A stretch of 25,153 nucleotides of DNA from NCBI GenBank assembly GCA_003427395.1, contig BFEA01000806.1:1-25153 (forward strand), given 5' to 3'. Under the pieces are notes generated by a model. That model saw nothing but the letters and a program-made list of their open reading frames with translations, was not told the DNA's origin and did no database searches. Made by a program: the position numbers and the translations under genes. Shown here piece after piece: positions 9,040 to 19,267 of this stretch. This DNA comes from Chara braunii (Eukaryota; Streptophyta; Charophyceae; Charales; Characeae). Every line of letters begins with the position of its first letter. Position 1 is the stretch's first letter.

Positions 9040-9440
9040 TGTGTCATGGTTCAGAAAGAAGGAGGGAGACTAAGAATGGGTTGTATTATAAGTTAGACCA
9101 TGTCGTTAGAGACCAAAAAGATAAAGAGAAGAGACCTGCGTCGTGGCGCTGAGGAAGGAAACAAGTCCACAACATAATCGAACGGGGATGGTAATGAAAA
9201 CAGTAAGGATGAGAGAGAAAGTATGTATCCTAGGCAAAATCGGGTAAGGGATAGCCCAAGGCCCTAGAGAAGGTGTGTGTGCAAGAAAAAAGAAAAGAGG
9301 GCCACTTGCTGGCCGGGGACGGCGAGAACTGGGGTGTGGGCTGGTTGTCGGGCGGCTGTCTAACAGTCGGATACTCTTCCCTAAAGGAACAGGGGGGAGG
9401 GTTGCATTTGTTGTTTGATTTTTTTGCATGTTTTGACGCA
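9040..9440 (+). mobile_element. Probable 3' LTR start of the gypsy element (right end undefined)
   Basis: The segment starts with TGTGTCATGG right after the polypurine tract and has no coding content. There is no second LTR to compare with, so the right end is a guess. The change of character near 9440-9480, where ambiguous bases begin, is used as an outer limit. Confidence 0.3.
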
Positions 9441-10634
9441 TGAATGTATGGAGCTGAGCAGTTTGAGAAAACTATGGGGGTATGNAAGGCTGCGCTAACT
9501 TTNCGANNTGTAGACGAGAAGGGCGGAGGCCGCGGAGCAACGATCGNANGCGGGCTNGNACGGTGTTGGANGNCGCGGTGTCNCGGCCCTCCTTTGTGTA
9601 CCAGGTCCCTGCCTGATATCNGCCCCTTGTTCCGGTGTCGTGGCCTATGGGGGGCCTATGGGTATGTTCCAGAATNAAGTTTCCTAGTACNCGGGCTGTA
9701 CCATGACCCTCCGCTCAATCCAANATACCGAACANCATCATTGAGCAGCGGTGTCTTCGTGTGCAACGTCGGCCCACCCCTGTGCCCANGTCGTTACAGA
9801 GCAAGCCAGCCCATCCACTCTTATTTACCCTCGTACGGAACGAGCCTTACTGCCCAGTGTGATCTGGCTGATCAGGAGGAATTTAAGNAGAGNCCNCATC
9901 GCCGCAGGAATTATTTAACGTCGCAGACAGGACGACGATCACAGCTAGAGTCAACACTGAACCCCCAATCACAAATGTTTAAAGACGGTCTGATAANNGT
10001 CTCTTATGGCCCTTATGNGCTGGCACATCCGGNAGGACNTCTATTCAGCGCAGCAAGTGCCAAAATGGACAGCAGCCATCGCATGCGTGACCTACTCCCA
10101 TTGGGTTGGCATGGTGACCGTGACCCAGTGCTTCGACCAGGGCCCTTCAGAGGCACCGCCCTATCTCCTTCCAGATGCTTCCGGGAAGATTGACGTCTCT
10201 CAAGGTAGCGCGCTCACGACATCTCACCAAAAGAGAGGACTCTCAAGTTGGACTCACTTCCTCACGGTAAAAAGAGATTGAGAGAGTAGATAAGGTAAGA
10301 GAACAACGTACCTGGAGATAGCTGCCCCCAACCACAAATTTCTCACCAATTGAGCTGAGTGTGCATTTGATGACCGGTCTTGGCCTTGGTACCACCCACA
10401 ACGCAATGAAGTGCCACTCAGCCGAATGCCACATCAACATGCTCTCATCACCAATCATACATTCCGCCTGTCACCGGCAAATAATGTCGTCTTAGCCTTC
10501 CGGCGCACACCTCTCTACCCAGGCTGTGCGCCTATTATGGCCTGACGTCACAAGAACCAACTGCGAAGAAGCATCGTCAACGTACCAAGTCTGTATAACG
10601 CCAGCGCACCAAGGTAAGTGGCAAATCAAACCAA

Positions 10635-10645
10635 CTCTGATACCA
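10635..10645 (-). promoter_or_regulatory. Primer-binding site complementary to initiator Met-tRNA (LTR retrotransposon)
   Basis: On the minus strand the sequence TGGTATCAGAG matches the first 11 bases of the classical plant LTR-element primer-binding site (TGGTATCAGAGC), and the twelfth base is T. Three bases upstream on that strand is a CA, the usual LTR 3' end. This defines an element whose internal part runs leftwards from here. Confidence 0.6.
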
Positions 10646-10648
10646 AAT

Positions 10649-10900
10649 TGCAAGGAACATGAATATGGACGAAGCACAAAAATCCAGATTGCAAAATCAC
10701 ACTGAAGTCCAAGTAGTCAAAGGAAGAGCAGATACCACTATGGAACCAAGTTACCATCCATTTGAGAACAATACAGAAGAATCGTGAGTCAATGTCCAAG
10801 CCCAACAGGGCAACACCAACAACATAACCCAATGTAGCTCTCTCTCTTGAATGGCGCTTGGCGCCCTACCTACTCTACAACGTATCTCTACAACTAAAGT
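10649..10900 (-). mobile_element. LTR of a minus-strand LTR retrotransposon (outer end undefined)
   Basis: The LTR end is placed at 10649 by the adjacent primer-binding site: in plus-strand reading the LTR begins TGCAAGGAACATG. The right (outer) limit is not determined, and 10900 is a guess. The interior to the left (about 10.25-10.63 kb) shows no recognisable gag or pol and is followed by an N island, so the element is truncated or solo-like. Confidence 0.4.
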
Positions 10901-11691
10901 ATGAAAGCAACCAGACAACTTGACGACCAGCGAGTGATGATGTCAACACAAATGTCGACCTCCCACCTCCACCAGGTACATCTCCTTCTTCACCCACACT
11001 CTCCCTTGTTATCCCACACAGCGCCCTTCACCCTTGAAGAACCACCTTCGCCCTCACCTCCCCTGCGCCCTCAGGCAGCCCGGCTATGGCCGCCAGCGCC
11101 CTGTGTACAGGCAGCGCCGTAGCGCCTAGCGCCNGCNTGTCTTGCANCTCAGCCTACCGCANCGTAGCAGCGCAGCAACTCGCATTAGCGCAGAGTGNCN
11201 NCATTGCCCGCAATGGCCAAGATCCCTGCCCACTCGCCCTGTTTGCCTATATGCCAGTNTTGCGTGTGGGCGGCCTCCCTTCAGCCTGCGTCTGGTCCCN
11301 AGTGCCTGAACCCAGGCCCNATGCAGTTGAGGCCCGGGGGATGCAGTTGCACCTCTTTCGTCAAGGCCTGCGGCCAGATTCAGATAGTGGGCCGAGTTCC
11401 CTTTGGCATTTTCGNCCTCTATACCCNGCATGCATTGTCGGCCTCACGTTCAAGTGCCCAGGGCCTAACTAACTCAGGGGCNCTGGNATTTCCACATTTG
11501 NAGAGATCCGAGACTCGGTGCACTCCAACCAACTGGCGTGCTGCAACTGTATGGACCCCACTTCGCGAAATGTTTGCACAGAGGGCTCTTGTTGATTTGC
11601 NGGCCCGCCTTCACTTAGGNCGGGCACNAGGCTTGTTGGGGCCTTAGCCCAAACCATGTACATCATGGCNGGGCCCCNTCTTGAGGGCCCA

Positions 11692-12691
11692 ATCCGCACA
11701 GAAAAAGAAGGGATTCGTGATATTATTGCAAGATGTTATTTCCAAGGAATTATTCTGACAAACCTCGCAACAGGCTCAGTCGAAAGAGGGGAGGATTTCG
11801 TCAGAGTCAAAGTCGATAAAGGGATATACCAAATTCAGCCAGAATGGCTGCGTCAACAAGCAGTTTCCATCTTCTTTCGGAATGACGCCTCCTCCTTATC
11901 GGGCGAGGTTAAAAGTACGTTAGTAAGGATTTATAAAGATGGTTGGGCAGGCGGGAGTGAAATCAATGCCCCTCCAAAAAGGGGGCTGTTACACAACGAA
12001 GGTCGGAACCGGTGACGTACATGGCGTCCTCTAAGGAAATAGCCGCTTGGATGCTGATTAAAAAACAGTCTTGAGTGGTTTTGGATGGGAAATCATATGT
12101 CGTGAATTTTTGTCCATGGATGTCCGAATTGGAGCTCTATGAATGGAGGGAGACGATATCCTACAAATTATTTTTGGTGAGGTGTCAGCATGTGCCCGTA
12201 GGTGCAGCACTTCATGTTGTTGCAACAGATAAAGTGGCCTTCGGCTCAATCTTGAAAGTCTATCCAGCATGTGCTGACCCGTTACTCCCAGACCTACGCA
12301 ATGTTAGGTTTGACCTGGAATCGATAGTCAAAACTCGCTTCAAGAGGTGGTTAGTGGTGGGGACTTGGAGGATGGAGGCTATGTGGACATTGAAGTAGTC
12401 TGTGCATCAACCCCTCAATGCAGAAAATGTCGAGCCCATTATCATAACGAAACGGACGCAGACTTCCCGTTCAACCAGGGCAAGCAGCAAGTTTGGTGCC
12501 TGCCTCAACAAAAAGGTGCGCCACAGGGCTTTCCATTCGTCCACGCAGGCTCGGCGCCCTGTTGTACAGCAGAGCACGACCGGCCTGTGGCCGTGGTAGC
12601 CGTCGGGTTCGTCCTGGGACACGAAGTTGGAAAGAACGGCGCTGTCATTTCTATTGCGTGCCGAACACGCCCTAACCAGGTTATGGGTTAG
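11692..12691 (+). pseudogene. Broken retroelement ORF1/Gag-like gene with zinc-knuckle remnant
   Basis: Three frames join end to end into one protein-like product. Frame 1 runs to 12015 and contains GIYQIQPEWLRQQAV. Frame 3 runs about 12018-12398, with a TGA at 12072-12074 and then segments such as VNFCPWMSELELYEW, HVPVGAALHVVA and TRFKRWLVVGTWRMEAMW. Frame 2 runs about 12390-12691. The knuckle region reads CRKCRAHYHNETDA: two Cys and the His are in C-x2-C-x4-H spacing, but the fourth ligand position is Ala. The layout resembles plant DUF4283/zinc-knuckle proteins (LINE ORF1 or Gag type), which bind nucleic acid. That family call rests on pattern, not alignment, and no reverse transcriptase follows. 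Confidence 0.45.
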
Positions 12692-12699
12692 GTGCGCGC

Positions 12700-13050
12700 G
12701 ACAGAATGTTGCTGTCAGATAGAAAAAGGACCAAAAAGAGGGGAGAAAAAGGAAAGAAAATATGGGAGAAGAAAAATAAAAACTAATTGTCAAGTCTATG
12801 CGAGGGCCTAGGTTCTTGCTTTAGTTCGGGGTTGGCCGGCGGTCTAATTTCCAAGCCGCGGTTGTTGTCGGATAGCCTGGCCTGATCAAAGTTGAAGGGA
12901 CTATCTAGTGCAGGTGGTTATGATCCGGACCAGGTGCGGCGGTGTGGTAGCAAGAACCCGTGCGGACGCCTGGACCAAGCGCTGGGCCCCAGTAGCTGTG
13001 TTCGAAGGTACAAGAGAAATCTCAGGCACTATGTTTCCTTTTCTTTCTTT

Positions 13051-13124
<74 letters not shown>

Positions 13125-13650
13125 TGTTGTTATTATTGTTACTGTCAAGGCTTTTTCTGATTTCATTCCCTTCGTCGATTCGCGGGAAGTCGAACGGCTC
13201 AAAATTCGAGCGCGGCTACAGTCTGTGGCCCTGACTAACGTGGTTTGTCTTTTCGGTACTGATGGTTGGGAGGCCCGATCAAGCGTTGTGCGACAGGACC
13301 CCAAAAGAGGGGCGACCCGCGGCCGCATTGGCAGGAGGTTCATCACCCCCTATAGAAGGTCATGAACCCCCTCCTTACCATCGGACACGGGTACTCGATA
13401 GTGGTAAGCGGACTGCGGGTTTTAGAGAGGGACAGGTGTTCATTCGTAACCCGTTATGGAACCTCCGCGTTATGTCTGCAGGTCACTTCTAAGCCTAAGA
13501 GGAGGCTGGTGATGTGAACGTTGATGTTACGTCTCTCATTTTTCCTTTTTTTTTTCTTTTTTTTTTTTTATCTCATTTTATTTTATTTTCATCTTAATCT
13601 TATTTTATTTTATTCAAGTTGATTCGAGAACTTAGTCGATTAAAAGCATA
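12700..13650. other. Non-coding stretch with TTA microsatellite and pyrimidine tract
   Basis: Apart from the (TTA)n tract and a T-rich run at about 13537-13600, I see only short open frames with no recognisable motif between the broken ORF1-like gene and 13657. Confidence 0.4.
13053..13123. repeat. (TTA)n microsatellite
   Basis: There are about 24 uninterrupted TTA units. Slightly interrupted copies (TTATTATTG) follow to about 13139. Confidence 0.95.
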
Positions 13651-13656
13651 AGAGCC

Positions 13657-13866
13657 ATGAGGAGTGTCTGGGCTCTCTATTCTGAGTATGGGGGCGGGAT
13701 AGAGAACAATCCTAGAAGAAGAGGGGACTGCCATTTACTGAAAAAGGCAGACGGTCTCACTGTGCTATCGCAAGGGGGGAACATAGTGGCGAAGTGGGGG
13801 TGCAAATCCGCCTGTGTGCCCCTGCCTTTGCACCTAGTAGTTGATACTGGCTATTCGGGTCAGTAG
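13657..13866 (+). CDS. Unrecognised short open frame (69 aa)
   Basis: This ATG-started frame ends at TAG. The product begins MRSVWALYSEYGG and includes GLTVLSQGGNIVAKWGC. Composition is protein-like and not low-complexity, but there is no known domain. It may be an exon or a fragment of the same repeat family as the next frame, which starts just to its right. Confidence that it is expressed is low. Confidence 0.2.
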   Translation: MRSVWALYSEYGGGIENNPRRRGDCHLLKKADGLTVLSQGGNIVAKWGCKSACVPLPLHLVVDTGYSGQ

Positions 13867-13904
13867 GCAGGGCTGGTGCGGTGTCTGGCGAGTTAAGTCT
13901 GGCT

Positions 13905-14411
13905 ATGGCGCTTCATGGATATAGACCGGGCTACTGGTACCACCTAGCTCGCTGGAAGCCTATGTCTGGGGAAGGGCCTTGGATCACTGTGATACTCAAT
14001 TACGATGGCAGTGACAAAGTGAGACTAAAAATTAACGTGGAAGGGGCTAAGGAGGGAAAAATGCGAACTAACTCTAAGCTACAGGACGCGATCACGGAGG
14101 CAAAGGATCGTGCGGAGAGGCACTGCAGGAGGGACGGAGTGACAGCGAAAATGCAGGTAACGGTCTCGTATCATGAGACCGAGACCTCGATGGATACAGC
14201 GGACAGGGAACAAGCCCATCAGACCGNGACTCAGGTGGGGAGAGTNAAANGAGCGAGGCNGGANATTGGGAGATGGACCTTCAGTCCTGGAACAGACCAG
14301 GCCAGGTCCGCAAGAACCACACGCTGGCACGCCCTGTGGAAGGCGGGCCCGAGGCCAGCTCGCGGCAGTGGAGTCCCACAGGACGAGGGAAAGGAAAAGG
14401 GGTGTGAGTGA
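13905..14411 (+). CDS. Unrecognised open frame (168 aa from first ATG)
   Basis: The first ATG is at 13905. The frame is already open from 13881 without an ATG, so the true start could be in an upstream exon. The first 100 residues look like a genuine globular protein (RPGYWYHLARWKPMSGEG, then ITVILNYDGSDKVRLKINVEG, then a Lys/Glu/Asp-rich helix-like part with TAKMQVTVSYHE). The C-terminal third crosses an island of N bases and becomes Arg/Gly/Pro-rich. I do not recognise a family. It may belong to the broken retroelement 1.2 kb upstream. Confidence 0.25.
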   Translation: MALHGYRPGYWYHLARWKPMSGEGPWITVILNYDGSDKVRLKINVEGAKEGKMRTNSKLQDAITEAKDRAERHCRRDGVTAKMQVTVSYHETETSMDTADREQAHQTXTQVGRXKXARXXIGRWTFSPGTDQARSARTTRWHALWKAGPRPARGSGVPQDEGKEKGCE

Positions 14412-17400
14412 TCGATGCGGGTGTGTAGGCTACATGTGGCTGTCCGGGGGAGCGAGAAGAGGTCAACACGTGTGTAGTCGAGACACAGAGGAGAGCGCTA
14501 AAAACGGTGCGGTACGGTTGACATCAACTATTGCCTCGGCGTTCGCCCCTGACGTCCCTTTTTGAGTTCGTGGAACCTGTTGAGAGCGACCTGGAAGTCA
14601 ACTGGAAGTGACGAGGTGACCAAAGTGGCGGGACCGAGAGTCTGAGAGTTAATCAACGAAAGTGTGCACGCACGAGAAGTGTGAGTGGACGCGGGAGAAA
14701 AGAACAGTCATGTGGTTGACGTCAACGGGACTGNAGCGTGCGGCAAGCCNGAGTGAGCGGACNTGCTCGCACGACGTGCTTGCACCTGCAGCAGTGACGA
14801 AAAGATAAGGAAAAGGGGGATCCTACCGAAACAGCGTGAACGGTGTCCATTAAGAGAGATTTATCCGCAGGGCATGGTGTAGGTTGCTATTCGNCCGTGC
14901 GCTGAGCACGGTNCCTCCCCNTCTTGGACGCAGATCAACTGCTTTTCCACTTGTGCGTGGACTGCAGCCACCAGCTAATTAGTGTGTGATCAGTGGGAGG
15001 CCGAGTTGATGTTTGTGTAAGCGGAGGAGCTCGCGAGGTTGTAATTAGAAGTGCTAGGCGATCACGATCAAGAAAAAAAACACACACTGCTAGCAAGTGT
15101 CACTGCTATGACACGTGCATATCGGGGCGAGTAAGGAAAGGAGTGGGAGAGATATCAGCGTACGAGAGGTCCGGAGAGGAAGAGCGAGAAGGCGCGCGAT
15201 CCGCTTGAAGACTTCGCCGTGGAAATTATGTGAGCAGTGTGATATACGTCTTGAGAGAGCCAACTACGGGAGACGATCTCATACCATGATGAGATTCGAC
15301 AGCGGGCTTGATATGTGGGCCGGATAAGCCGAGAAGCCTTAATCAGACCGTGAATGGGTACTACTGCGCCGACAAAAGATATGAAAGGAGAGAGAGAGAC
15401 GTGGCTGAACGAAGTTCGAATTATTCGCTCATCTCTCCAGGTTTTCGGTTTTTGAAGACCCCTTTACTGGACTAGTGAAGAGAAGATAACGACTTTCAGT
15501 CGACTGTGTCCGCAAAAGGAAAAGGAGGGGAAGTTGGGTTCTTCAAGAGTCTTGAGAGTAGTGGTACAGCTGGCTTTGCACTTGGCTTTCGAACGTTTCT
15601 TGAGTACCACCTATGAGCAGGTGCACCGCATGTGGAAGTTTGGAAACTCTACCTTCTAGCCATCTGCAGGTTACTGCTAGTGACTCAGCCGCCTACAGGT
15701 AAAACGGGTTGTATCTTTGGGTTGACCAGTAAGTGACTGTTTCTATTTACCGAGTCATTGGAGGTTACTATAATGCGTGCATGCTGGGTCTTTTGCAAAG
15801 CCTTAACAGAACAGATGACATGAGCCGTCAACGGGGTACGAAAGGTGCAAGTAACCAAGTCCACACTATCTGTTAGACTTTAACAGGCTTTATTAACCTG
15901 AGGCCTGAAGGGAGCGACGATCAGCTGCAGAGGAAATACTATGGTTAGAACTACGTATGGGCAAGGGTGTAATAACAGTTTGCTGAGACTTCTGTTTTCC
16001 TGTTGACCTTATATTAATACTTCTCCTTTTTGGTTCGGCAATGTGGCTTTATGTTCGGGTGAGATTGCCCAGTGAGCTGTGAGTCTCTTCCTTTTTTTTT
16101 TTTTTTTTTGTATTTACTCATCGTCAGTCGTACTATATAATTAAACTGATGGTTTGTAATGCAGCCTACTAGCTAGCTATCTGTTTAAGCGAAGGATAAT
16201 TCTATGATAGGTGAACTTTCATCTTGACTGCTCCACTTAGTCTTGTGCTCATAACCAAACACGGAGGTTCTGTTCAATCAATGAGGGAAACTATCCCTCG
16301 ATACTCCTTTTTGCGTGGCCACAAGAGTGCTTGAATGTGTGGGCTTACCAGTGTTCCTCTGATCAAACGCTTGTTAGCTATCATGAAAGTCTGTTTTGAG
16401 GCCTGATCTTAATTGAGTACAAGATCATATGAGTTGTCACTTACTCGCGTGATCAGACCATTGCATGGTCGCATGCGCCTGCGGGTTTGAATGATAGTGC
16501 AAACAGGTGGTTGTTCGAGTATACAGGCCACTCTTGGGTTTACCTAGCGGGTTTGTCTATCCCGTGATGAGATTTTGCAGTGTCTCATGGTTCTGTCTTT
16601 CTTGAATGGATGGGGAAGCGAAGGACAATACTGAGAAAAGTTTCATATATTCTTGTTAAATTTCTACTTGATGGTGATTGACTGTTTATTATTACTCGGA
16701 TTTGGTGAAGTCCCAACCCAAAGGAGTGAAGCTCGAGCCCCCCTTCTTGGTTGCCAGGGTGTCGATCATGTCGCGAAAGCCCTTTCTGAGTGTGCTTCAT
16801 GCATTTCCCCTATAAGTCCCGAGTAGTCCTTGCCCCGGTTGACTTTTACATGGATAACAACGGCGTAGGCCCCTGAGGCAGTTTCCATGAGGCCTGTTTT
16901 TTTTTGTCTTTTCAAAAGGGTAGAATTGGCTAGTCTCTCTGTCCGAGAGACAGATGTTGAGGATGCCTCTTTGAATGGATTTTGTCAGGTCCTCATTTTA
17001 GCTCGTCCTCCGAGTTGAGCATTAATGGATCCACTCTTAGCCTTGACTCATATCTTTTGAGACATTATTCGATGCTCCCACCCTTGGCATGGGAACGGAA
17101 GGTTTTCGTTTGTTACAAGTAAATCAGGAAAACTCGGTAGCTCGTCTTCTATAACCTGAGTCCTGAGTTCTTAACGATAATAAGATCGTGCTCAAATTTA
17201 CAGTGGGTATTGTCTGGGCGGCTTAAGGTAGTATTGAACTTGAGCTCGGGTTAGTCACGTGTCTCAAGTCAGAACCTTCGAGCGGGAACCCAGACGCTGA
17301 ACTCCCACGCTGGGTGCATATCTCTGGATACGGCCATCCAGCCGGGGTAGCAACTTGTTTCGAGCCGTTACTTGGGGGAGCACGGTCGGTGGCTCGAGGA

Positions 17401-17970
17401 CCGGAGAGAGTCGTGTTGCAGTCAGGGACAAACCTAGAAACAACCCAATTAAGGAGTATCCAAAAGAAAGCCACATTCAATCCTGTGCACTGACCGGCTA
17501 ATGAAAAGGGCCAGATGCAAAACAGGCGTCCTGAAGGGGGTCGTAAGGGCGTTTTCCGCTCGGATTGAATCATCACACTACCGGGGTCAATAAGCCCTGC
17601 AGTTAGTATGACTTATCGCATGAAAGAAAACATGACTAGTCTTGGCGGTCAATGATCATCCCTGGGGCTTAGGCACTCTGAAGCATGGGCTCAGTATGTC
17701 AGTGTTCATTCTCCGGCTCCACTCATCAGTGCAAGCCAAAGTCAAGAGCAGAAATCTTTCTAAGCCCGAGAATAATGTTTTTCCTTCAATCATCTTCATT
17801 TTTGGACCACCCCCGTCAGATGATCATAGCAGCTCTTCGATACTAAAGCACAAAAAGGGAGCAGGTCCTCACAGTCTGACGTCAATGGTCTCTTAGCAGA
17901 CCACACTTGTAACAGTAAGTCCGACATCATCCTTTTTTGCTGAAAAGAAAAAAAAATCACTCTAGCTAAC
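14412..17970. other. Long stretch without a callable gene
   Basis: I see no recognisable coding domain on either strand. A third island of scattered N bases lies at about 14227-14920. Notable small items are a perfect GTTGACGTCAAC palindrome (14715-14726, containing the bZIP-type core TGACGTCA) and a T18 tract (16092-16109). From about 15.7 to 17.9 kb the sequence is moderately T-rich with mixed composition, as expected of introns or unannotated intergenic DNA. A minus-strand open frame of 117 codons (17223-17576) has no recognised motif. Confidence 0.4.
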
Positions 17971-17975
17971 CTTAG

Positions 17976-18215
17976 TTGGGAATTCTGAGAGACGGCGAGG
18001 TACTAGTGGTGAAGTGCAGCGCCGTTAGAGACAGGAAAAAGGGATGGGAACAAGAAGTGTATCTGAATATGGAGTTTTATAGGGGAATTCAGCGTGAACA
18101 AGCTATACAGGCGGTGGGAGAGGAAAAATATATTGAGTTTTTAATTTATTTATATGGGCTTGACGACATTCTACACAGTACCTGTTCCTCGCTACAAATG
18201 GTGGAACAAAACAGG
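17976..18215 (+). CDS. Candidate internal exon of an unrecognised gene
   Basis: The open segment has no ATG at its left end. It is preceded by a pyrimidine/A-rich run ending in CTTAG (possible splice acceptor at 17975) and followed by CAGG|GTAAAG (possible donor at 18216). The translation is protein-like: RDGEVLVVKCSAVRDRKKGW, then EVYLNMEFYRGIQREQAI, then KYIEFLIYLYGLDDI. I recognise no family. It may belong with the 192-codon open frame downstream. Splice sites are judged by eye only. Confidence 0.3.
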
Positions 18216-18390
18216 GTAAAGCTTGCATGAGCTCAGTAATACTTGGATTACTTTCTCCCCAAAGCTCCATTAATATTTGAACCCGCAAGCACTTTTCAAC
18301 AGTTTGCAGTTTTTCTTACGGAATGATAATGTACGAACGACGACTCATCGGCTCAGCATTTCAGTGTTCATTCAACATTTTTATTCAACA

Positions 18391-18600
18391 GTTTGAACAG
18401 TACTCATGTCAGCAATCAGAACAACAGTTTGAACAGTACTCAGATCAACAATCAGAGCAACTGTTTGAATAGTACTCAGATCAGCAATCAGAACTACAGT
18501 CAGAACAGCAATTCAGAAGCAGCATTCAGAAACGGCAATTCAGAAACAACATTCGGAAACAGCAATTCAGAAACGGCATTCCGAAAAACAGCATCTAGAA
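18391..18600 (+). repeat. Coding-type tandem repeats: 36-bp x3 then 27-bp units
   Basis: GTTTGAACAGTACTCA-type units start at 18391, 18427 and 18463 (36 bp, 12 codons). They are followed by ATTCAGAAAC-type units spaced alternately 13 and 14 bp (27 bp per pair, 9 codons) at 18511-18590. Frame 2 gives a Gln/Ser/Glu-rich protein interrupted by TAG codons. Frame 3 is open from 18393 to 18692 and gives an Asn/Ser/Gln-rich protein. Both periods are multiples of three. Confidence 0.7.
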
Positions 18601-18688
18601 CGGTATTCAAGGGACATTCAAGTAGCAGACACCCTTTGATCAAGCGGTCTTTTCCCCTCCATCTTGAGGTACCTATCTATCCAAACAT

Positions 18689-19267
18689 ATGAGAGAGATC
18701 AATCCCATCATAGTGGACCAGTCGGTCCTTGAATGCCTCAACCTGATTGCTGCTGGGGAGAGCTTCCCTTACAAGTATGTTTGGATTGATGGGTTCACGC
18801 GTGAAGACCTGTCTATCTTCATCGTTCTCACTGAGTTCGCTGAAGGTACAGTCAGCGACCTACGGAAATTCCTTAGAAAGGGGAACGAGGCACACCCTCA
18901 TTTTAATGCAGTATGGGCCGCAACAGCCGGGTATGTGAAGTGGAAAGCTGAGAGACTCCAGGGGAACACAAAGCTAGCATATAGCTTTGGTTCTAAGCTT
19001 TTCGCGAACTATCCCAAACCTCATGTCCCCTATTATCTTACTGATCGCTCTTATTGGGGTGGACTGGTGGACCTAGCAAAGAGGTACGTATCGCCCGCAG
19101 TGATCGACTATGAGGCAGTGACTAAGCCCTCTGAGTTCCCACATCTCAGGAGGGGCATTTTCCATCAGCCGTATCTCCCCACATTATGGGAGGAATTTTG
19201 TGCCATGCTTGACTTCCGTATTATGGAACTTGGCTGGAAATGTTTGGAACTAGTAGGCTGCAGGTAG
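18689..19267 (+). CDS. Unrecognised 192-aa protein
   Basis: The ATG at 18689 opens a frame to TAG 19265-19267. The translation is clearly protein-like, without low complexity. It is rich in Trp, Tyr and Phe (KYVWIDGFTREDLSIFIVL, FNAVWAATAGYVKWKAERL, PYYLTDRSYWGGLVDLAKRY, PTLWEEFCAMLDFRIMELGW). I see no transmembrane segment, signal peptide or known catalytic motif, and I do not recognise the family. In the same frame upstream lies the Gln-rich repeat, separated by TGA 18674-18676. A possible donor CAG|GTAGCT sits at the stop codon, so the frame might continue by splicing. The downstream sequence is T-rich with an AATAAA at 19644-19649, a plausible 3' untranslated region. It may be a host gene or a repeat-family protein. 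Confidence 0.4.
   Translation: MREINPIIVDQSVLECLNLIAAGESFPYKYVWIDGFTREDLSIFIVLTEFAEGTVSDLRKFLRKGNEAHPHFNAVWAATAGYVKWKAERLQGNTKLAYSFGSKLFANYPKPHVPYYLTDRSYWGGLVDLAKRYVSPAVIDYEAVTKPSEFPHLRRGIFHQPYLPTLWEEFCAMLDFRIMELGWKCLELVGCR

Larger units (their letters stand above)
6701..9440 (+). mobile_element. Decayed, 5'-truncated Ty3/gypsy LTR retrotransposon
   Basis: The order RNase H, integrase zinc finger, integrase core, integrase C-terminal domain, basic tail, polypurine tract and LTR-like start is that of the 3' half of a Ty3/gypsy element. Protease and reverse transcriptase are absent upstream: the recognisable frame begins just after a TAA at 6698-6700. The copy has at least two in-frame stops and three frame changes and cannot encode a whole polyprotein. 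Its left limit is where pol similarity starts. Its right limit is uncertain, because no second LTR is present for comparison. Confidence 0.75.
9485..11700. other. Stretch with two islands of scattered N bases; no recognisable gene
   Basis: Isolated N calls occur between about 9485 and 10040 and again between about 11133 and 11690; the part between is clean. Open frames across the N islands (for example 9444-10193 on the plus strand) have no motif I recognise, and many of their residues are undetermined. The segment 10250-10650 contains the minus-strand primer-binding site described separately. Confidence 0.5.

Noticed and set aside
12908-13234. Open frames with poly-Leu or poly-Ile runs that look like membrane proteins
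   Set aside because: They are translations of the (TTA)n microsatellite.
17223-17576. 117-codon minus-strand frame with a hydrophobic segment (LNVAFFWILLNWVVSRFV)
   Set aside because: I see no recognised domain, start context or neighbouring exon. One hydrophobic stretch is not enough to call a gene.
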